Shown one piece after another: positions 39,414 to 52,800 of a stretch of DNA of 64,000 nt. Where the stretch lies: assembly GCF_010015445.1 (NCBI RefSeq), contig NC_053127.1, positions 30,165,715 to 30,229,714 on the forward strand, written 5' to 3'. The notes beneath the pieces are model-generated. The model saw only the letters and a program-made list of their open reading frames with translations. It was not told the DNA's origin and made no database searches. Numbering within the stretch: position 1 is the first letter of the stretch; each line of letters begins with the position of its first letter. Both the position numbers and the translations under genes were made by a program. The stretch is from Perca fluviatilis (Eukaryota > Chordata > Actinopteri > Perciformes > Percidae).

Positions 39414-39655
39414 AGCTTGTCAAAAAATGGTGAACAGTTGTGTCATGTGTTGTGTTTATTATTACAGTTGGCAGATTGAGATGAAGACCTATGACCGATT
39501 TGTTTTCTCTTGTTTTCTTGTCTCCTTCCCTCTTTTTTTTTTTTTTTTTTTTTTCTCTCTCTCCTCTGCGGTGGAACCCAAATTATTGCCTGGGAGGTTG
39601 GATCACTGTGCATTCCTACACGAATGTGTTCCCTAAAGAATTTGCATCACAATCT
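39414..39655 (+). repeat. Arm 2 of the 235-bp inverted pair
   Basis: Inverted copy of 37546-37780. It carries a pure T run (about 39532-39554) where arm 1 has a GA-rich run, so the two arms diverge most at the simple sequence. Confidence 0.8.
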
Positions 39656-40154
39656 GGCCGGCTACTTGTATCCAGATAACAGAATTCACATTGAGTTGGA
39701 GGTCGGGTTGCACACAGTTAACTTCAACGTGTCTCAAAATACCGCATCTGCTTCTGATCGATTTCCTGCTCCTGAATCAATACACCAAGAAAATCTGTAC
39801 AACACCTCTATAATGTTTATTGATTCAAATCAATAAACTGGAATTCACGTTGTCCTCCACCTGGAAGGCATGTTTTTATTTAGTTGCATTATGGACTTTT
39901 CCCTTTTCTTTCTAGTAAAGGTCCACTGTTGCTCAATTTCTTGCAATCACTGTAGTTACGCCATTGATTGTCTTCGGCAGTATATTTTTACTCACATTTA
40001 CTACACAGATGACATAGTGTACGTATGTGTGTCTAATGTGGCCAGGGAGTACTCTATACATTCACATTACTGTAGTCTTATGTGTCAATGACTGCCTACA
40101 AATCTGGTTTGCATGATCGGATTCTCAGTGCATCTTGAATATGTTCACACCTGT

Positions 40155-40450
40155 ATTTTTAATTTAATTCAATTCAATTTTATTTATTTCCAAATCACAA
40201 CACACGCCCAGGACACTTTATAGATAGAGTAGGTCTAGACCACACTCTATAATTTACAAAGACCCAACAATTCTAATTTCCCACCAGCAAGCATTTGCCT
40301 GCGACAGTGGCGAGGAAAAAACCTGAACCAGGCTCTTGGTGGGCGGCCATCTGCCGCTGCCGGTTGGGACACAGAGACACTGATCCAGAAATATGATTGT
40401 TTAGCTGTGTGATTGTCATTGGAGCACCCGGGACAGACCTGAACAGCCCC
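40155..40450 (-). mobile_element. Teleost interspersed repeat (LINE/SINE 3'-type)
   Basis: caattcaattttatttattt, gacactttatagatagagta, ggtctagaccacactctata, atttacaaagacccaacaat and ggtgggcggccatctgccgc are in the order of a very common fish repeat. Further copies occur at 59960-60165 (same orientation) and 38695-38797 (opposite, partial). Confidence 0.65.
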
Positions 40451-40791
40451 ACCCAAACAGCAGTGAAGCCATTTGTACAATCTTTGTACAAGGATTGTTT
40501 TGTGTGCCATTTCTGCTGTTCTTTCAATGGTTTTTTTCATAGTAAGAAAGACAGACAGGAAAAGCAGGGGAGAGTGTGGGGTGGGGGGGCCCTGCAGCAA
40601 AGCTGTGTCGGGAGAAGGATGAAGCAGGTTGGTAAGGAGAAGCAGGGTGTACGTCGGCGTGGAGGAGGCGAGAGTGTAGCAACAGGGACCGCTCTACTTC
40701 TTGGCCCCATCAGCGTGCAGATTTAACAGCTCAGCCGAGGGTTGAGTCCATTCCAGCTCTAATAAAGGCCAGTAAATCAGGCTGGCGTCAG

Positions 40792-40850
40792 CAGGGGTGA
40801 TTCTAGGATCATTAGGGGGGGCTCAGCCCCTAATGAGAATGTGACAGTGC
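40792..40850. mobile_element. MITE end fragment
   Basis: caggggtgattctaggatca followed by a G-rich ggggggctcagcccc stretch matches the left end of the MITE at 13969-14690. The other end is not found downstream, so this is probably truncated. Confidence 0.45.
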
Positions 40851-43340
40851 CTTGCAAAAGTGTTTATTTAATTTCTTCATAAATATTCATTGATGTATTT
40901 GGTGTAGTGAAAACGAAGTGCACAGAAGCATTCCCCTGGTGATTAGTAAAGTACTGGTCGTTACTCGAGTGAATACATTATATTTTCAGTGTTTTTGTTG
41001 TTGTGGCTAAGGGCTTAAAGGATATTTTTGATTGATTACATCTTGGGTCTTATTTTATCATTTTTGGCATAATTTCTCTTGGTTATGACAACAACTTAAA
41101 CGCAAAGTTACAACCAGACTGTGTTTTTTGCCCAGTTAGACTTACTGGAGATCTCAACAATGAACTTGGTGAGGACAATGTTATCATAACAGATGCAGTT
41201 TGAAGGAACTGAAGAAGTGAAGTTGATTGCAAACCAAATTAAGTAAATGCAAATACATTTTAAGTAAAGTTAGAGTCATTTTAAAGTAGACACAAGACAC
41301 ACATACCTCAAAACTATTAGTTCAATTTTCCTTTTAGTTTCCTAGATTTTTTTAAAGTAAGACGAACAAGATGAATCAGATTTTACAGTTTGAAGTTGTA
41401 GTAAACTGACAATCCAAATACAGTAATGTAACCGTTTCTTTTTCAATCATTACAAGGTTTAAATAGTCACAGTTTTTTTTTCTATTTTAAAGGAATTTAA
41501 TCTTAGCGTGGGCGACGACGGCTACTTTAAATGTTTGACAAGAAAATAGAAGCTGCTCAATGTCAACACAAAATATCAGCCAAGGTAAATCTTTGCTCAT
41601 TTGGCCTTTTCAAAATTGGTGGAGGCCTTAATATTTCGGCACCTGTTTCACTTTCAGTAGCAGGTTATTGATGATTGATGGTGGCACACAGTTTCCAGTT
41701 GGGTATTCTTAAATCGAAAAGAAAAAACCTCTTTTCCCACTGGCCGTTTCACCAATCAGACAATTCACAAATCAAATCAGTGCTACAAACAGTGCTAATC
41801 ACACATAATGGCTTTGCTGGCTGCCCTTCCCACTCAGTCTTTTTGCCAAATAAATGGTATTACCTCATTCAGGCTGAGAAACATGGAAGCAATTAAATAG
41901 AAGGATGTAACCTGGCTACCATTCAAAATGGCCATTATGTTACAAATGACGGCGAGATTGAAACAAATATGCGCGTGTGTATAACGTTGATTCCCTCCTC
42001 ACATCCATTGCTGCTTCCCCCTCGTAAAAAATGGTTCTTTTAAACGAGAGCTCAAGTTGAAAGATTTGCGAGGGCAAACGATTGATTCGTCATGATGCGC
42101 TCGAGTTGCAGCAAGAGAGGAAATGTCTGAGTTTTTCTGCCTCAGTCATTAATTTGGACAACGCCAGAAAACAGCGGCGTTTAGCCAGATCAGAAGGGGT
42201 TTGAGCCGTGCACTGAGCCCATATGGTCCGTCTGCCCTAAGCCGAGGCTTGCGTGCACGTTTCAGCCTCTCAACAACTGTGACTGTCGAAGGGAAGTGGC
42301 CGAGCAATTTCAGCACTTAGGCCTGAACTTGTCCTCATGTTCCAGTGTTCAACCTGAGTTGTCTGGGTTACCGAAATACTGAAACAAAGCTGAATCAGCA
42401 GCCTCCTGAATGAGCTGACGCAAAATGTAAGAAGAAAATAAATGTAAATGTAAAACCCCAAAGACAAATTATTCTCATGTTTAACCTTTGGGCCACAGTC
42501 ACAATGAGAGTAGAATATTTATGAGAAATAAACAGGACCCACATCTGTTCCCAGTATATCAATATATATATGACAAACATTTTTTTTCCCCAACAATATC
42601 CACTTGCACATTTGTTTTCCCAAATTGGACACCGAAACAAAGGAACGCACAAGCTGTGCTGTGCTTCAAATGAAGATCACAAATCAATACGCAGCGGGAC
42701 ACTTAGTTTACCAAATGTGTCTACATTGTGTCCTATTTAACAATGAACTCATAAAATCAGTTCCTCAGTTCATATAAATATGAAATGAATTAACAATAAA
42801 CATGTGTGACTCATAAAACGTTACTGTATTGGCATCTGAAGGCATCTAAAAACAAACTCCCACTGTTTCCTTTGCATCGACAGATGGAAAAGACAAGTAT
42901 TAATACTTACACTAATAATACCAAGTCTTGTGTAAAAGCGCCTCTTTGTTCTCATGTTTTCCTTAATATCCGAACCATTTTTTTTCTTCTTTCATATCTG
43001 CCATTAACCAGGTTTCTTTGATGTGCTTGCATGACATCAGTCAACTTGGCAGCACATGACAGCTGACTGTTACAAAATGAGGATATTAGCAAGGAAAAAA
43101 TACTGCATGCAGGGTGATGAAATGCAAAGCCAATTGGCCTGACGCCTTGACTGATCTGTGGTCAGTGTGGGGGGGGGGCCAGCCGTGGGCCGGGGGCCCG
43201 GGGCCCGCGCCATTTATCCCACCATCACGGCTGATCTTAATGCTGCTGGCTAGGTGAATGTTTTTCCTCTGGACTTAAACAGTGGCAGGTTTCATGTCAG
43301 AAGTGGCTAAAACAGTATCCGCCATATTCTCAAGAATACG

Positions 43341-43344
<4 letters not shown>
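40851..43344. other. No gene seen
   Basis: About 2.5 kb of mostly AT-rich intergenic sequence. A G/C block at 43165-43212 contains gggggcccggggcccg and a 10-base G run. Confidence 0.5.

Positions 43345-43421
<77 letters not shown>
43345..43421. repeat. CA microsatellite
   Basis: About 38 uninterrupted CA units. Confidence 0.97.
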
Positions 43422-43423
<2 letters not shown>

Positions 43424-45669
43424 TAGTGTTAGTTGAAACCCCTCTGAAACTTTGACTGAAGCCATCTTTACATTGAATTAGACCCTGAGGTTTACACAGT
43501 TTAACTCAGCCAGACACTGGGTAAACATGGCGGCGTTCCATTGATCTTCCTGTGAATAAAGCCGTGCCGCTGGCCTTTTTAACCCCTCTCAGTGATGGTA
43601 GTTAGTTAGCCGCTTTTCCTCTCTGGGTTTGTTGACTCCTCAACTGAGGGTGCAGCCTGCTCTGTCGGCCCCCTGGCTAGATTTACTGTGATTACACTGA
43701 CCCGTGTTTGCTTTTCCCAGCGTACTTAGCTCGCTGTTTCTTTTATTCATATTAATTCAATCTCGCTCTTTCTCTGTCCACGGCTCTTTTCATCTATCCT
43801 TCCCTCCCCTGATAGCTTACACTTGAGGGTCTGCCGTCCACATAGGCACCGATTCACTGTCTGTTAAGATTATGGAAGTATTCATGTATCTGCTGCAGCG
43901 CTTTAAAAACCAGTTTAGTCTGAAGATGAACACATTTGGGTTTTTTTATCCCAAAAGATTACATAAACTAAAAGGGCTTTTACTTTTATGGAGGATGTAC
44001 AACTCAAAAAAACTGAAAATAAGTTTCTTTGATTGAGTTCTCAAACGCTACAATAAGAATACGATAGAGATGTTTAATTGCAGATATATAAATTAAAGGA
44101 ATTATCCAAAATAATTCAAGTTTTGCTTTAATGTTCAGCTTTTAAACTTGACTGGGATTCATGTGCCTATATATGGCCAAGCTTTTCAGCTGTTTACAAC
44201 CTTAGTCACACACATACTATCTTGATTTGGCTGAATCTGATTTAATATTAAATTCTCAGAGACTCACCGTGACTCAACAAAAAAAAAAACTGAAAATCTG
44301 CGCCGTAGCTGTGCTTCTGTGTGAAATGTGTGACCATGGTGGTCGTAATACAAGTGATTCCGTTTTAAGTTCTTAAAATATGTCAATGTCTATGTCTTTC
44401 TTTTTGTAAACGTATTAAGTTTACAAAAACAAATGGCATTTCAACTGTAATATTCCAATCACACGTTGACATAAGTTTCACGTTTAATATTACTTTACCT
44501 CTGCTTTCACATGGGTTAGTCTCAGTCAAAAGAATTTCCAAAAACCCAAATTTTACGGTATATATAGCTGACTTGTTTTAATTTTATTCTGTCATTAACA
44601 TCCTACGCACAACACGTGTGCATATATTCACAAAAAAAAGGAAACAAGACACATGGGCCTGGACATGCAGAGACAAAAAGTAAAAAAAAGAGAAGCCATA
44701 AATTATTTCCACTGGGAATTCTTAAATCTTTATTTTTAGTATTCACTTTGGCCAAATTAGTTTCCGGCTGAACAGCGTAAACTCCCAGTGGTGTCGCTGT
44801 CTGCTCCTCAACCATCCGCTGGTTTGTCTTTATCTAGAAAGGTGCATGCTTTGCATGATCTGTTATCGCCCAGCAACATGCCTGAGGACACACACACACA
44901 CACACACGCACAGAAAACACAAAAGTCAATTTACAGTACGGGTCAGTACATCTGAAAGCCTTTACCACTTCAGCCAAATTCTTTGTCTCCCTCATTCACA
45001 GCTAGTTATCTTGACCGCAGGCTCCACAAAAGCAATTGGCATTATATTGTCCGGGCTGACATTAACCCCTGATAATTTCACGGCTCCCCCCTTTTTTTTT
45101 TTCCTTCTCAATAACCAGGCAATTCCCACAGAGCAGGGGGTCACACCAACCATGGAGAGATACTTAGACACGTTCTGACAAAGACAGACGGAAAGAAAAG
45201 AAACATAAACTGCAACGGCGACTAGTTCCGTTTTGTTGTCGTCTTTACTTTTGTTTTGTCTTTCGTTACGGACACAAAGGTCCTTAACGGCCCGGATAAG
45301 GGCCCGCTCTTAAGCGGTTGTTTTTACCTGATGCCCGCCAAAATGGCAGCCCATTGATGTCCCATTTTCCACAGCTTTGTGTTGACAGAAAAATGGATAG
45401 AATGTGGACCAAATTAATGTTACAACAGGTTCGTATTGTTGGCACATGACATGTTTTACTGTGTGGTGGACTTTATCCAAGTGAGATATTTCCGAAGGGT
45501 TAGACTGAGGTCAGCTGAATAGTTGCACGGCTAAATGATAACAAGGGTTGCTCAGAGGGTCAGTTGGCTAGGTTCAGCATTGAATGACTGAAGCAGGTCA
45601 GACTTTTGGGCCTTTCTAATCTTCAGAGACGTGATGAAATTACTCTAATGTCATGCTCACTCTTTGGTC
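43422..45669. other. No gene seen; short CA run
   Basis: Intergenic sequence with a CA run at 44888-44907. No recognisable exons. Confidence 0.5.
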
Positions 45670-46520
45670 GTGAAAATTTCACATGGTATCGGTGTGTGAC
45701 AAAGAGTTTTTCAACCATAAGCTCACCTCCACAATTTAGCAAAGTTCTAGACCTGACCAAAACTGACAGAAGATTAACATTGACATTTTGTGAGACATAA
45801 ACCGAGACGTAGCGCAGTACTTCAGAGGGTCAAGAGTTCAGCTGATGTGAACATACCAGACAGTATTTAACGTGCTTAAAGGAATACCTCAGCCTCAAAA
45901 TGATCATCTGTCTATCAACCAGTCACCGAGTGGTGCTTTGAATTCCTTACCTTCATGGTGAATGGAGAATCAAGAGAAAAGTCTCGATGCACTGAAATAA
46001 TAGGGGTTTAGCAGCAAAACTATGTCGAAACTTCAGTTTACAAACTCTCACACTAATGCATGCGTGCAGTATAATCCCTCTCTCGTTACCCAGTCGTATG
46101 CTCGGTATTTCCCTAACCTGTGCATTTTTGCTAAAACCTTACTATTTACAACACTTTTGAAGAAGTAGTGTGCCTGGCCAAGCTCTTCAGATGAGTAGCA
46201 GAAGTGTTGCAGTAGTAAGGTTTAAGAGACAACGCATGTGGTAGGGTGAGGTCGAAACGATGGATGTACGAGACTGGGATTATACTGCTCTTGTGTGAGA
46301 GTTTGTATTCCTTTAAGCGTGTTAAATAGTCTGGTATGTTCAAATCAGCTGAACTCTTGACCCTCTGAAGTGCTGCACTACGTCTCGGTTTATGTCTCAC
46401 AAAATGTCAATGTTAATCGTCTGTCAGTTTTAGTCAGGTCTAGAACTTTGCTAAATTGTGAAGGTGTGGTTATGGTTGAAAAAGTCTTTGTCACACACCG
46501 ATACCATGTGAAATTTTCAC
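45670..46520. repeat. Foldback structure: 217-bp inverted arms around a 417-bp centre
   Basis: Arms 45670-45887 and 46305-46520 are inverted copies with roughly 94% identity by eye. Outer edges read gtgaaaatttcacatggtat and its complement; inner edges read cttaaaggaatac and gtattcctttaag. The centre begins and ends with the AAAGGAATAC inverted repeat and resembles a common fish repeat (tcaaaatgatcatctgtcta ... gaattccttaccttca). No target duplication is evident at the outer edges. Confidence 0.8.
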
Positions 46521-47330
46521 TTTTTTTCTTCTTATTTAAGTTCTTATTTACAATGGCGGCCTGACAGGTGACTAAGCCATTTAAGGGGGAGGGAAGGAGG
46601 GCTAGGAGATAAAATACGTTAGACATACGTACATACAGTTTAAAATGACATAAAATACGATTACAAGTACTGAACTAAAATTGGCAATGACAACACAGAC
46701 AGTATTGTACAGTTTTGGGAATACTTAATTGAATTTGAATTCACATTTTCCGTTCACCGTGGGGGTGGGGGGGGGAGTCATGCAACAAAAACAAAAAGTT
46801 TTCTTCACGAATTCAAGGCAACACTCAGTAATGTTTTTGATATAACAATGGTCATTTTAAGGGTGAAGTATTCTTTTAAAATACACTTAAAAAAAAAAAA
46901 CGGATGAACACGCCCCCTGACTTTGGATTTCCAAGCTCGGAACTCAGACAACCACAGAGTACCCCGCGCTAAAAATCCAACATGGCCGCTCCGTGCGTCA
47001 ACAGCTGTGAACGCTTTAGTAACAGTGCTAACAGTTAATAGCACTTCTGTCTTATTTGTGTCTCACTAAATCAGTCGTACACACACTGTCCTGTCCATCT
47101 TCTATCTGTGGACATGTTGTTAAGCTGTTTGTATGCACAAAAAACAGCGTAATGCGTTGTTATCAACTGGCATTACTAACAATGGCTAACCTGGCTAGAG
47201 CTGATGAAAACAATGAAAATCTGACTTGTAAATGGAACGCATTCAACTCGGGTGTGACATCATTCCCAGCTTCGGCTTCCGAGTTCCGAGGTAAATGGAA
47301 CGCACATTTACCAAAATGTGTTAAGAGTAA
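46521..47330. repeat. Degraded interspersed repeats
   Basis: 46735-46885 (ttccgttcaccgtgggggtg ... cattttaagggtgaagtatt) resembles, inverted, the family seen in the centre of the preceding foldback. 46915-47320 has partly inverted ends (aagctcggaactcag / cttccgagttccgagg) and atggccgctccgtgcg/ggaacgcattcaactcggg motifs of another fish repeat. Confidence 0.4.
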
Positions 47331-48851
47331 TATCCATGCATCTTTCATACACCCCCACTTCCACACTCAGGCACACTAACGTGACTTTGGTGTCGTCATT
47401 AGCGCTTGTTCATCCACTGGTAGTCCTTTGACTCTGGCTGAGCCACCTGTATTTGAGGGCAGCGTGCAAGTCCTCAATCAGCATGTGAGGCATCGCATTT
47501 CTGTGGCAGTGAACGGTGACAGACTCACACATACACACACACACCCTATTTTCTCCAAATGCCAGGCTGAGGAATGCCAGCAACTGAGTCCTTGAGGCTG
47601 TCGACAGCAGGCCTGTGTGCAGACAGCGCAGACCCCCGCTCACCTGCACACAGCAGACCCTCCCTGCCCCCAAACCCAAAGACCACAGTACACTGTGTCC
47701 GTCCTCACTGCCTGCTTCTGCTTTTAGACTGCGGCTATACAACAACATCCACTGATCAAATCTTTATGTATGTAAGACTTCTTAGACTTCATTGTTCCGT
47801 TACTCCCCTCGGTCATACTGTTACCGTCTTTGGTTTTCTGTTGGAACATTAAAGAGGTTTTTGTAACCAGTCTTAGCTTTGGATCTAGAGTCCTGTTTCT
47901 CAACATTACCTTAAATAGACGTGTCTAGTCAACTCTTCTTAGCCTGCGTTTGTATCCAAAAGTTTGAAATGAAATGCAACGGAGAGCTGCAAAACAAGTC
48001 CGGCATCATAAAATGGCCGCTCAAATCTAAATGACTGGTGATAATATTCCCCTCAGCCTTGTTTTTTTTCCCCCCGGAGTATGCAGGGTTGTTTTGCCAG
48101 TTTCTGTGTGCGTCCACAGTCTAGGGTCAAGCAGTGTTACAGCCCCAGTGAGTGTGCAGCCTGCGCAGGCTGGTGCTGCGATGAATCATGTGAGCTCCCA
48201 GCATGGGGCCTACATCGTCCACAGCTATTTCTGTCAGTGTAAAATCATGAGAACCACTTTAACCAACACACGGCAGGCCAGAGGGTAATATCCTGGCTCC
48301 ATGCAACGCCAAGTCTGCTCCGTCTGACAGGCCAACAGTCTGGCTATATGTTTGAGATAAATTAGAATTCTGTCTTGTTTTTTAATTTGTCCAATGGAGG
48401 TCTGGCTCTCAGACAGATGATTGTTTGAGTGTTAAGGCCCCGATAGGAGTGACACAAATCCCTTTTGCAATGGCCTTTGTGCGGAGGTGGAATGTTCAAA
48501 CAAACACTTTCCCAGGGTTTGGGTAATTCAGAGAGCGATCCCAATAGGCTGTCAGGTTGAACCCTGCAACTCATTACCGACCGTGCTGAGCTGATTTACA
48601 ATCACTGTGTGCTATACGTCGTGGTAAACTCCTATTTTATCACGCTTGGATTTGCAGTGAATTACAGTAAATGTTGCTTAGTTTAAAATAATTAGTCTGG
48701 GTGGTTATGGATTTTTCTTTGCCAAGATGGTGTAAGATGAGCCACGTACTACATTTTCAAAAGTGCACATCACAGAGAAAGAGAAAAACATGCAATTTCC
48801 ATGTAAAGACGACGGTGAAGATCATTTCACTATTTTATAAATACTTCTTTC
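47331..48851. other. No gene seen
   Basis: Intergenic sequence downstream of wnt11, no recognisable exon of a neighbouring gene. Confidence 0.5.
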
Positions 48852-49668
48852 TTTATTTCAGTATACAAAATAACAGTATGTACATCCACACAAGAGTGGT
48901 TTACAAAAATCCACGAGTTCAGCTCATATGCTCCGAAAAATAGAATATATTTTGAACTGCATGTCAGACATGAAGGAGATAATGCTCTTCTCTCAATCCA
49001 CAGGGATGCAGGCATGTCGAGATCCACACAGGACACATGGCGAGAGTCCAAAACGTCAACCACAGAAATGTTCCATGATTGAAAAGTACTTGAAGTTCCC
49101 TTTTTTTGTGTTCCTTTTCCCCCACCTATTGTCCATTGCTTCAGAGGGACAAAAAAAGTTGTAAGAGTACCTAAAAAAGTACCACGCGGCTCCATCAGAA
49201 CCCTTGGATTTCCGTGGAATAAAGGCAAACATAAGTCTAGTGAGGGGAAAAGACAATCCCTCTCCTCCAGCATAAAATCCAATATTATTTCTTTTTTTTA
49301 TTAGAGATATAATAAAATAGACTTTCAACATCCCTGTTAGGGGGATTTATAATCATTAACAAGACAAAAGGAGATACCCAGGAGGACGGCGGTCTTCACG
49401 TAAACTGGCACTGTCGCCACGCTCTCCACGTCCAGGTTTGTGAAGCGAGTGAAAAAAAAAAAAGCGTAGAAGCCCAATTGGCACTTTGGAGATTCAGATA
49501 CAAAAAAATGATACTGACACAAGAACAGACCCCCCCCTCTTCGTTGAGATACACATGCTAAAGCTTATGACAAAAGTAAGCCTTTTCTTGGTATTGTAGT
49601 GCTTTGGTTAATCTGTGGCTGGGTACACGTAGAGGACTGCTGGCGGGGCGCGGCAGCGGCACACACAC
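48852..49668 (-). other. wnt11: wnt11 3' untranslated region (candidate extent)
   Basis: No other gene signal is seen below the wnt11 stop codon. AATAAA on the minus strand occurs at 49302-49297 (about 370 bases after the stop) and at 48857-48852 (about 810 bases after). Either could be the poly(A) signal. Short frames here on both strands are not gene-like. Confidence 0.4.
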
Positions 49669-49843
49669 TCATTTGCACACGTATCTCTCCACGATCCGCT
49701 CGCACTTCTTGCAGGTGACGTAGCAGCACCAGTGGTACTTGCAGTGGCAGCGCTCCACCAGCTTCTCCGTGTACGGGTTGTAGCCGCGGCCGCAGCACAT
49801 CAGGTCACAGCTGTCACTGCCCAGGGAGGTTTTGTTGCACTGC
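49669..49843 (-). CDS. wnt11: wnt11 last coding exon
   Basis: Acceptor atgtcag at 49844-49850. It encodes the end of the TQDRQ motif and the C-terminal cysteine domain: [56 protein letters not shown], then TGA at 49671-49669. The cysteines match the Wnt hairpin that contacts Frizzled. The intron before it (54009-49844) is the longest within the coding region at about 4.2 kb and holds two repeat insertions. Confidence 0.97.
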
Positions 49844-52800
49844 CTGACATCAGCATAGACAAGAAAGAGGGAAACGTTAAATTAGACATTTTATTATTGT
49901 GTAACAACTAGGGCTACACACTCTGAGAAATATCTGTGTATCAACAGTTGTATGACTGTATATTTTAACAGAAAGTGTCCATAGTCTAAGAAAAATATCC
50001 TTAAAATAACAGAAAAGGTTCTGGCAGCTCAGTGCCCGGACTTTGCCCTGTAATTAACAAACGCAAATACAGAACATTTTCTGTTAGGCTTTTATAAAAT
50101 TGTCTCATACAAAGCTGCTCAGTTAGTAAACTTGTGAAAACGTGGAAGCAAGCTTCCACATGTAAAAAAGAAATGTGTCAAAAATGTAGGAAAGAACGCC
50201 CAGAATATCGGGGGGAAAAAAGCGTAAAACGGTGAGAAAACAACGTGGACTTCTTTAATATGTCAAACCAACCTCCGTGGCTGATAAAAGTTGTCTGAGC
50301 ACAAATTTTGCAATTCCAAATGTAAAAAACAAAAAACAAAATACAACTGTGAATCACATTCTATGGACAATTTCTGTTAAGAAAAATACAGAAACTGTTA
50401 ATACACAGCTATAGGGCTTAATCCCCACTAGGGATTCGTTGCAAATGAATCAGAATTCTGTTTTATTTGTTCTAAACGTACTTTAAAAGTGATATTTTTT
50501 CAAGTTTTTAATACTCAAGTTGTATTTCAGACTGGACGTACTCCGTGGTAACTCAGTTCACATCGACAGTACAGTACAGTACACACAAATAACTTTAGAG
50601 AACCATCTGGAAGGGCTTTGATGCTGAACCTGCCATTCAAAAGACCCTTTTCTGTATCCATTTCTGCTCAAGGAGATTTGTTTCTTGAAGCCACCCACTG
50701 GATGCATTATAAGACCCGTAAGTTTTAACACATTCATTTTGACAGCCCTAGTTACAACTATGCATTTTTGCTTCAACAAGATAGAGAAAAGGGAAGGTAA
50801 AGTTTGGACTGAACAACCAGCTTTGAACGCTAACATATTTTCAGCTTGGTTTCCTGCCTGAGCCAAATAGGTTTACAGCTTCGTTCTGAGATATTTTGTA
50901 CAATCCCGCAGCCTGCGAAGAGCCCACAATAGTCCTTTTATAGTGCTTGACCGTCCTTGTGTGCCCTACTTAACCTTTTGAGCAGTGGATGCTTGGGAGC
51001 CTCTCATTTCAGAAGCCTAAATACTCTTGAATGAGCAGAGAATAGCCCCCCACCCCCCCCCACACCCCCGTCGTAAATCACACTGAATACACAGGGCCGC
51101 CCTCCCTTTCTTCAGCTTGTCTTCTCCACATAATTGCATTGTTTTATGATGGCAGAGTGTTAATGACCAGCACGGTGAGGGAGACACCGAGGCTGCTGCG
51201 GGAGCGAAGAAGGAGGAGGGGGGGGGGGGATGAGTGTAAGACCCACTCGATTATGTTTAGTCAGGAGCGAGAAAGAAAGTGGAGAAAGAGGACAGCACTG
51301 TACATTGTGTAGTTCACATCTGCTGGTTTGAAGCAGAGGCACAGTAATGTAATTTAAGACTAAAGCACGGCCTTCTATTCCCAGGGCCACGACGCTTTCT
51401 TTTTGAAGCCACTGATCACATTTTATCCATTAGGAACTGCTGCTAAAATGACTGTAGGTCCCAGATTCTCTCGTTATATCTGGTCTTGCGGATGGCTCGG
51501 AATCCCCTCCGATACAAACGGCCACGACACATAATAGAATAATCAGTGCCCACACTCAGCGTTTCCACAATAATTGTACAAGCCTTGTGCGCCGCTAGGT
51601 CAACAGGAAAACCCCTGCAGGCCAAAAATAACGCCAAGTGTTTCCTCTATATTTATTCTGCAGCGACGCACCGCCATGGCTCCATGAACTGTCTGTGGTT
51701 AGTTCACGTCTGTAACAGCAGGTAAGGTCCAGTGTGGTATGTATTTATTTATTTTGATCCAAAATGCTAAATCAGTTGAAACGCTGTACCGGTTACAAAC
51801 AGGTGTGGTAACCCGCAATTTCCACCAAGTGCGGAACGGCGGCGGAGTCATTAGGTTTCCATTAAAGTCAACGTGCGTATTTTTACTGACTGCAGAACGG
51901 CTGCGTTCTGACTCCGTGCCCTCCGGAGCAGATACGCAGAGCTTCTATTTTTGACGGACGCCGGAGAGCTCCGCAGCAAGTCAGCACAGGGCAGATAGTG
52001 CGGGACAGGAAGTCGAGCACAGAAACAAAATAAAACATGCGGTTCATTTTCAAAATAAAATACAACGTGCTCACGGCGGATCATATTTCCCCTGCACTAC
52101 ACCTTGAAAACGTCATAATGGGCGGAGACAGGCCTGAAGTCAAGTTTGTGGTTCTGTTCATAGAAACTACATCCTGTTATATTGCGCAATCATGCGTGAA
52201 TTTGCGAGATCTCGTGGGTCCTCGTGACTTCAGCTGTCAGTCGTGGCCGCAGCTGTTCCGCAAACAAATCCGCACCCGGCAGGTATTGAAGGAGGGCGGA
52301 GCACGGAGCCGACACGCAGCGGAGCCGATCCGATCCACAGCCGTTCCGCAGTTGGTGGAAATTGCGGCTTAGTGAAGGACACGCTAACGTGCTAACGGGT
52401 CCGGTGTTCTTGTGTTTTTAACTGAGCTGGACCGGAAACCCTAACCCTAAAAAAACATCCTTTTAAATGCTACATTACTTGCAAGGAACTAACGGCAGTA
52501 ACAGGCGAAGCAGCTTTAAAAGTGTGGCCTTGACCAACTGCCACTTTGCTTGTTTGAAAGCCATGATGTCTCTCTCTCATGGGTGGGCCAAATTCTCTGG
52601 GCGGGCAAAGCAGAGAAAGGGGAGGTAACCTTGCTCCTTATGACCTCATAAGGAGACGATTCCAGATCGGCCCATCTGAGCTTTCATTTTCTCAAAGGCA
52701 GAGCAGGATACCCAGGGCTCGGTTTACACCTATCACCATTTCTAGCCGCTGGGGGACCATAGGCAGGCTGGGGGAACTCATATTAATGTTAAAAAACCTC

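Noticed and set aside
47410..47748. 112-codon minus-strand frame
   Set aside because: No recognisable domain and overlaps a plus-strand frame of similar length; no splice evidence.
52436..52450. Internal telomere repeat (aaccctaaccctaa)
   Set aside because: Only two units; too short to mean more than chance.
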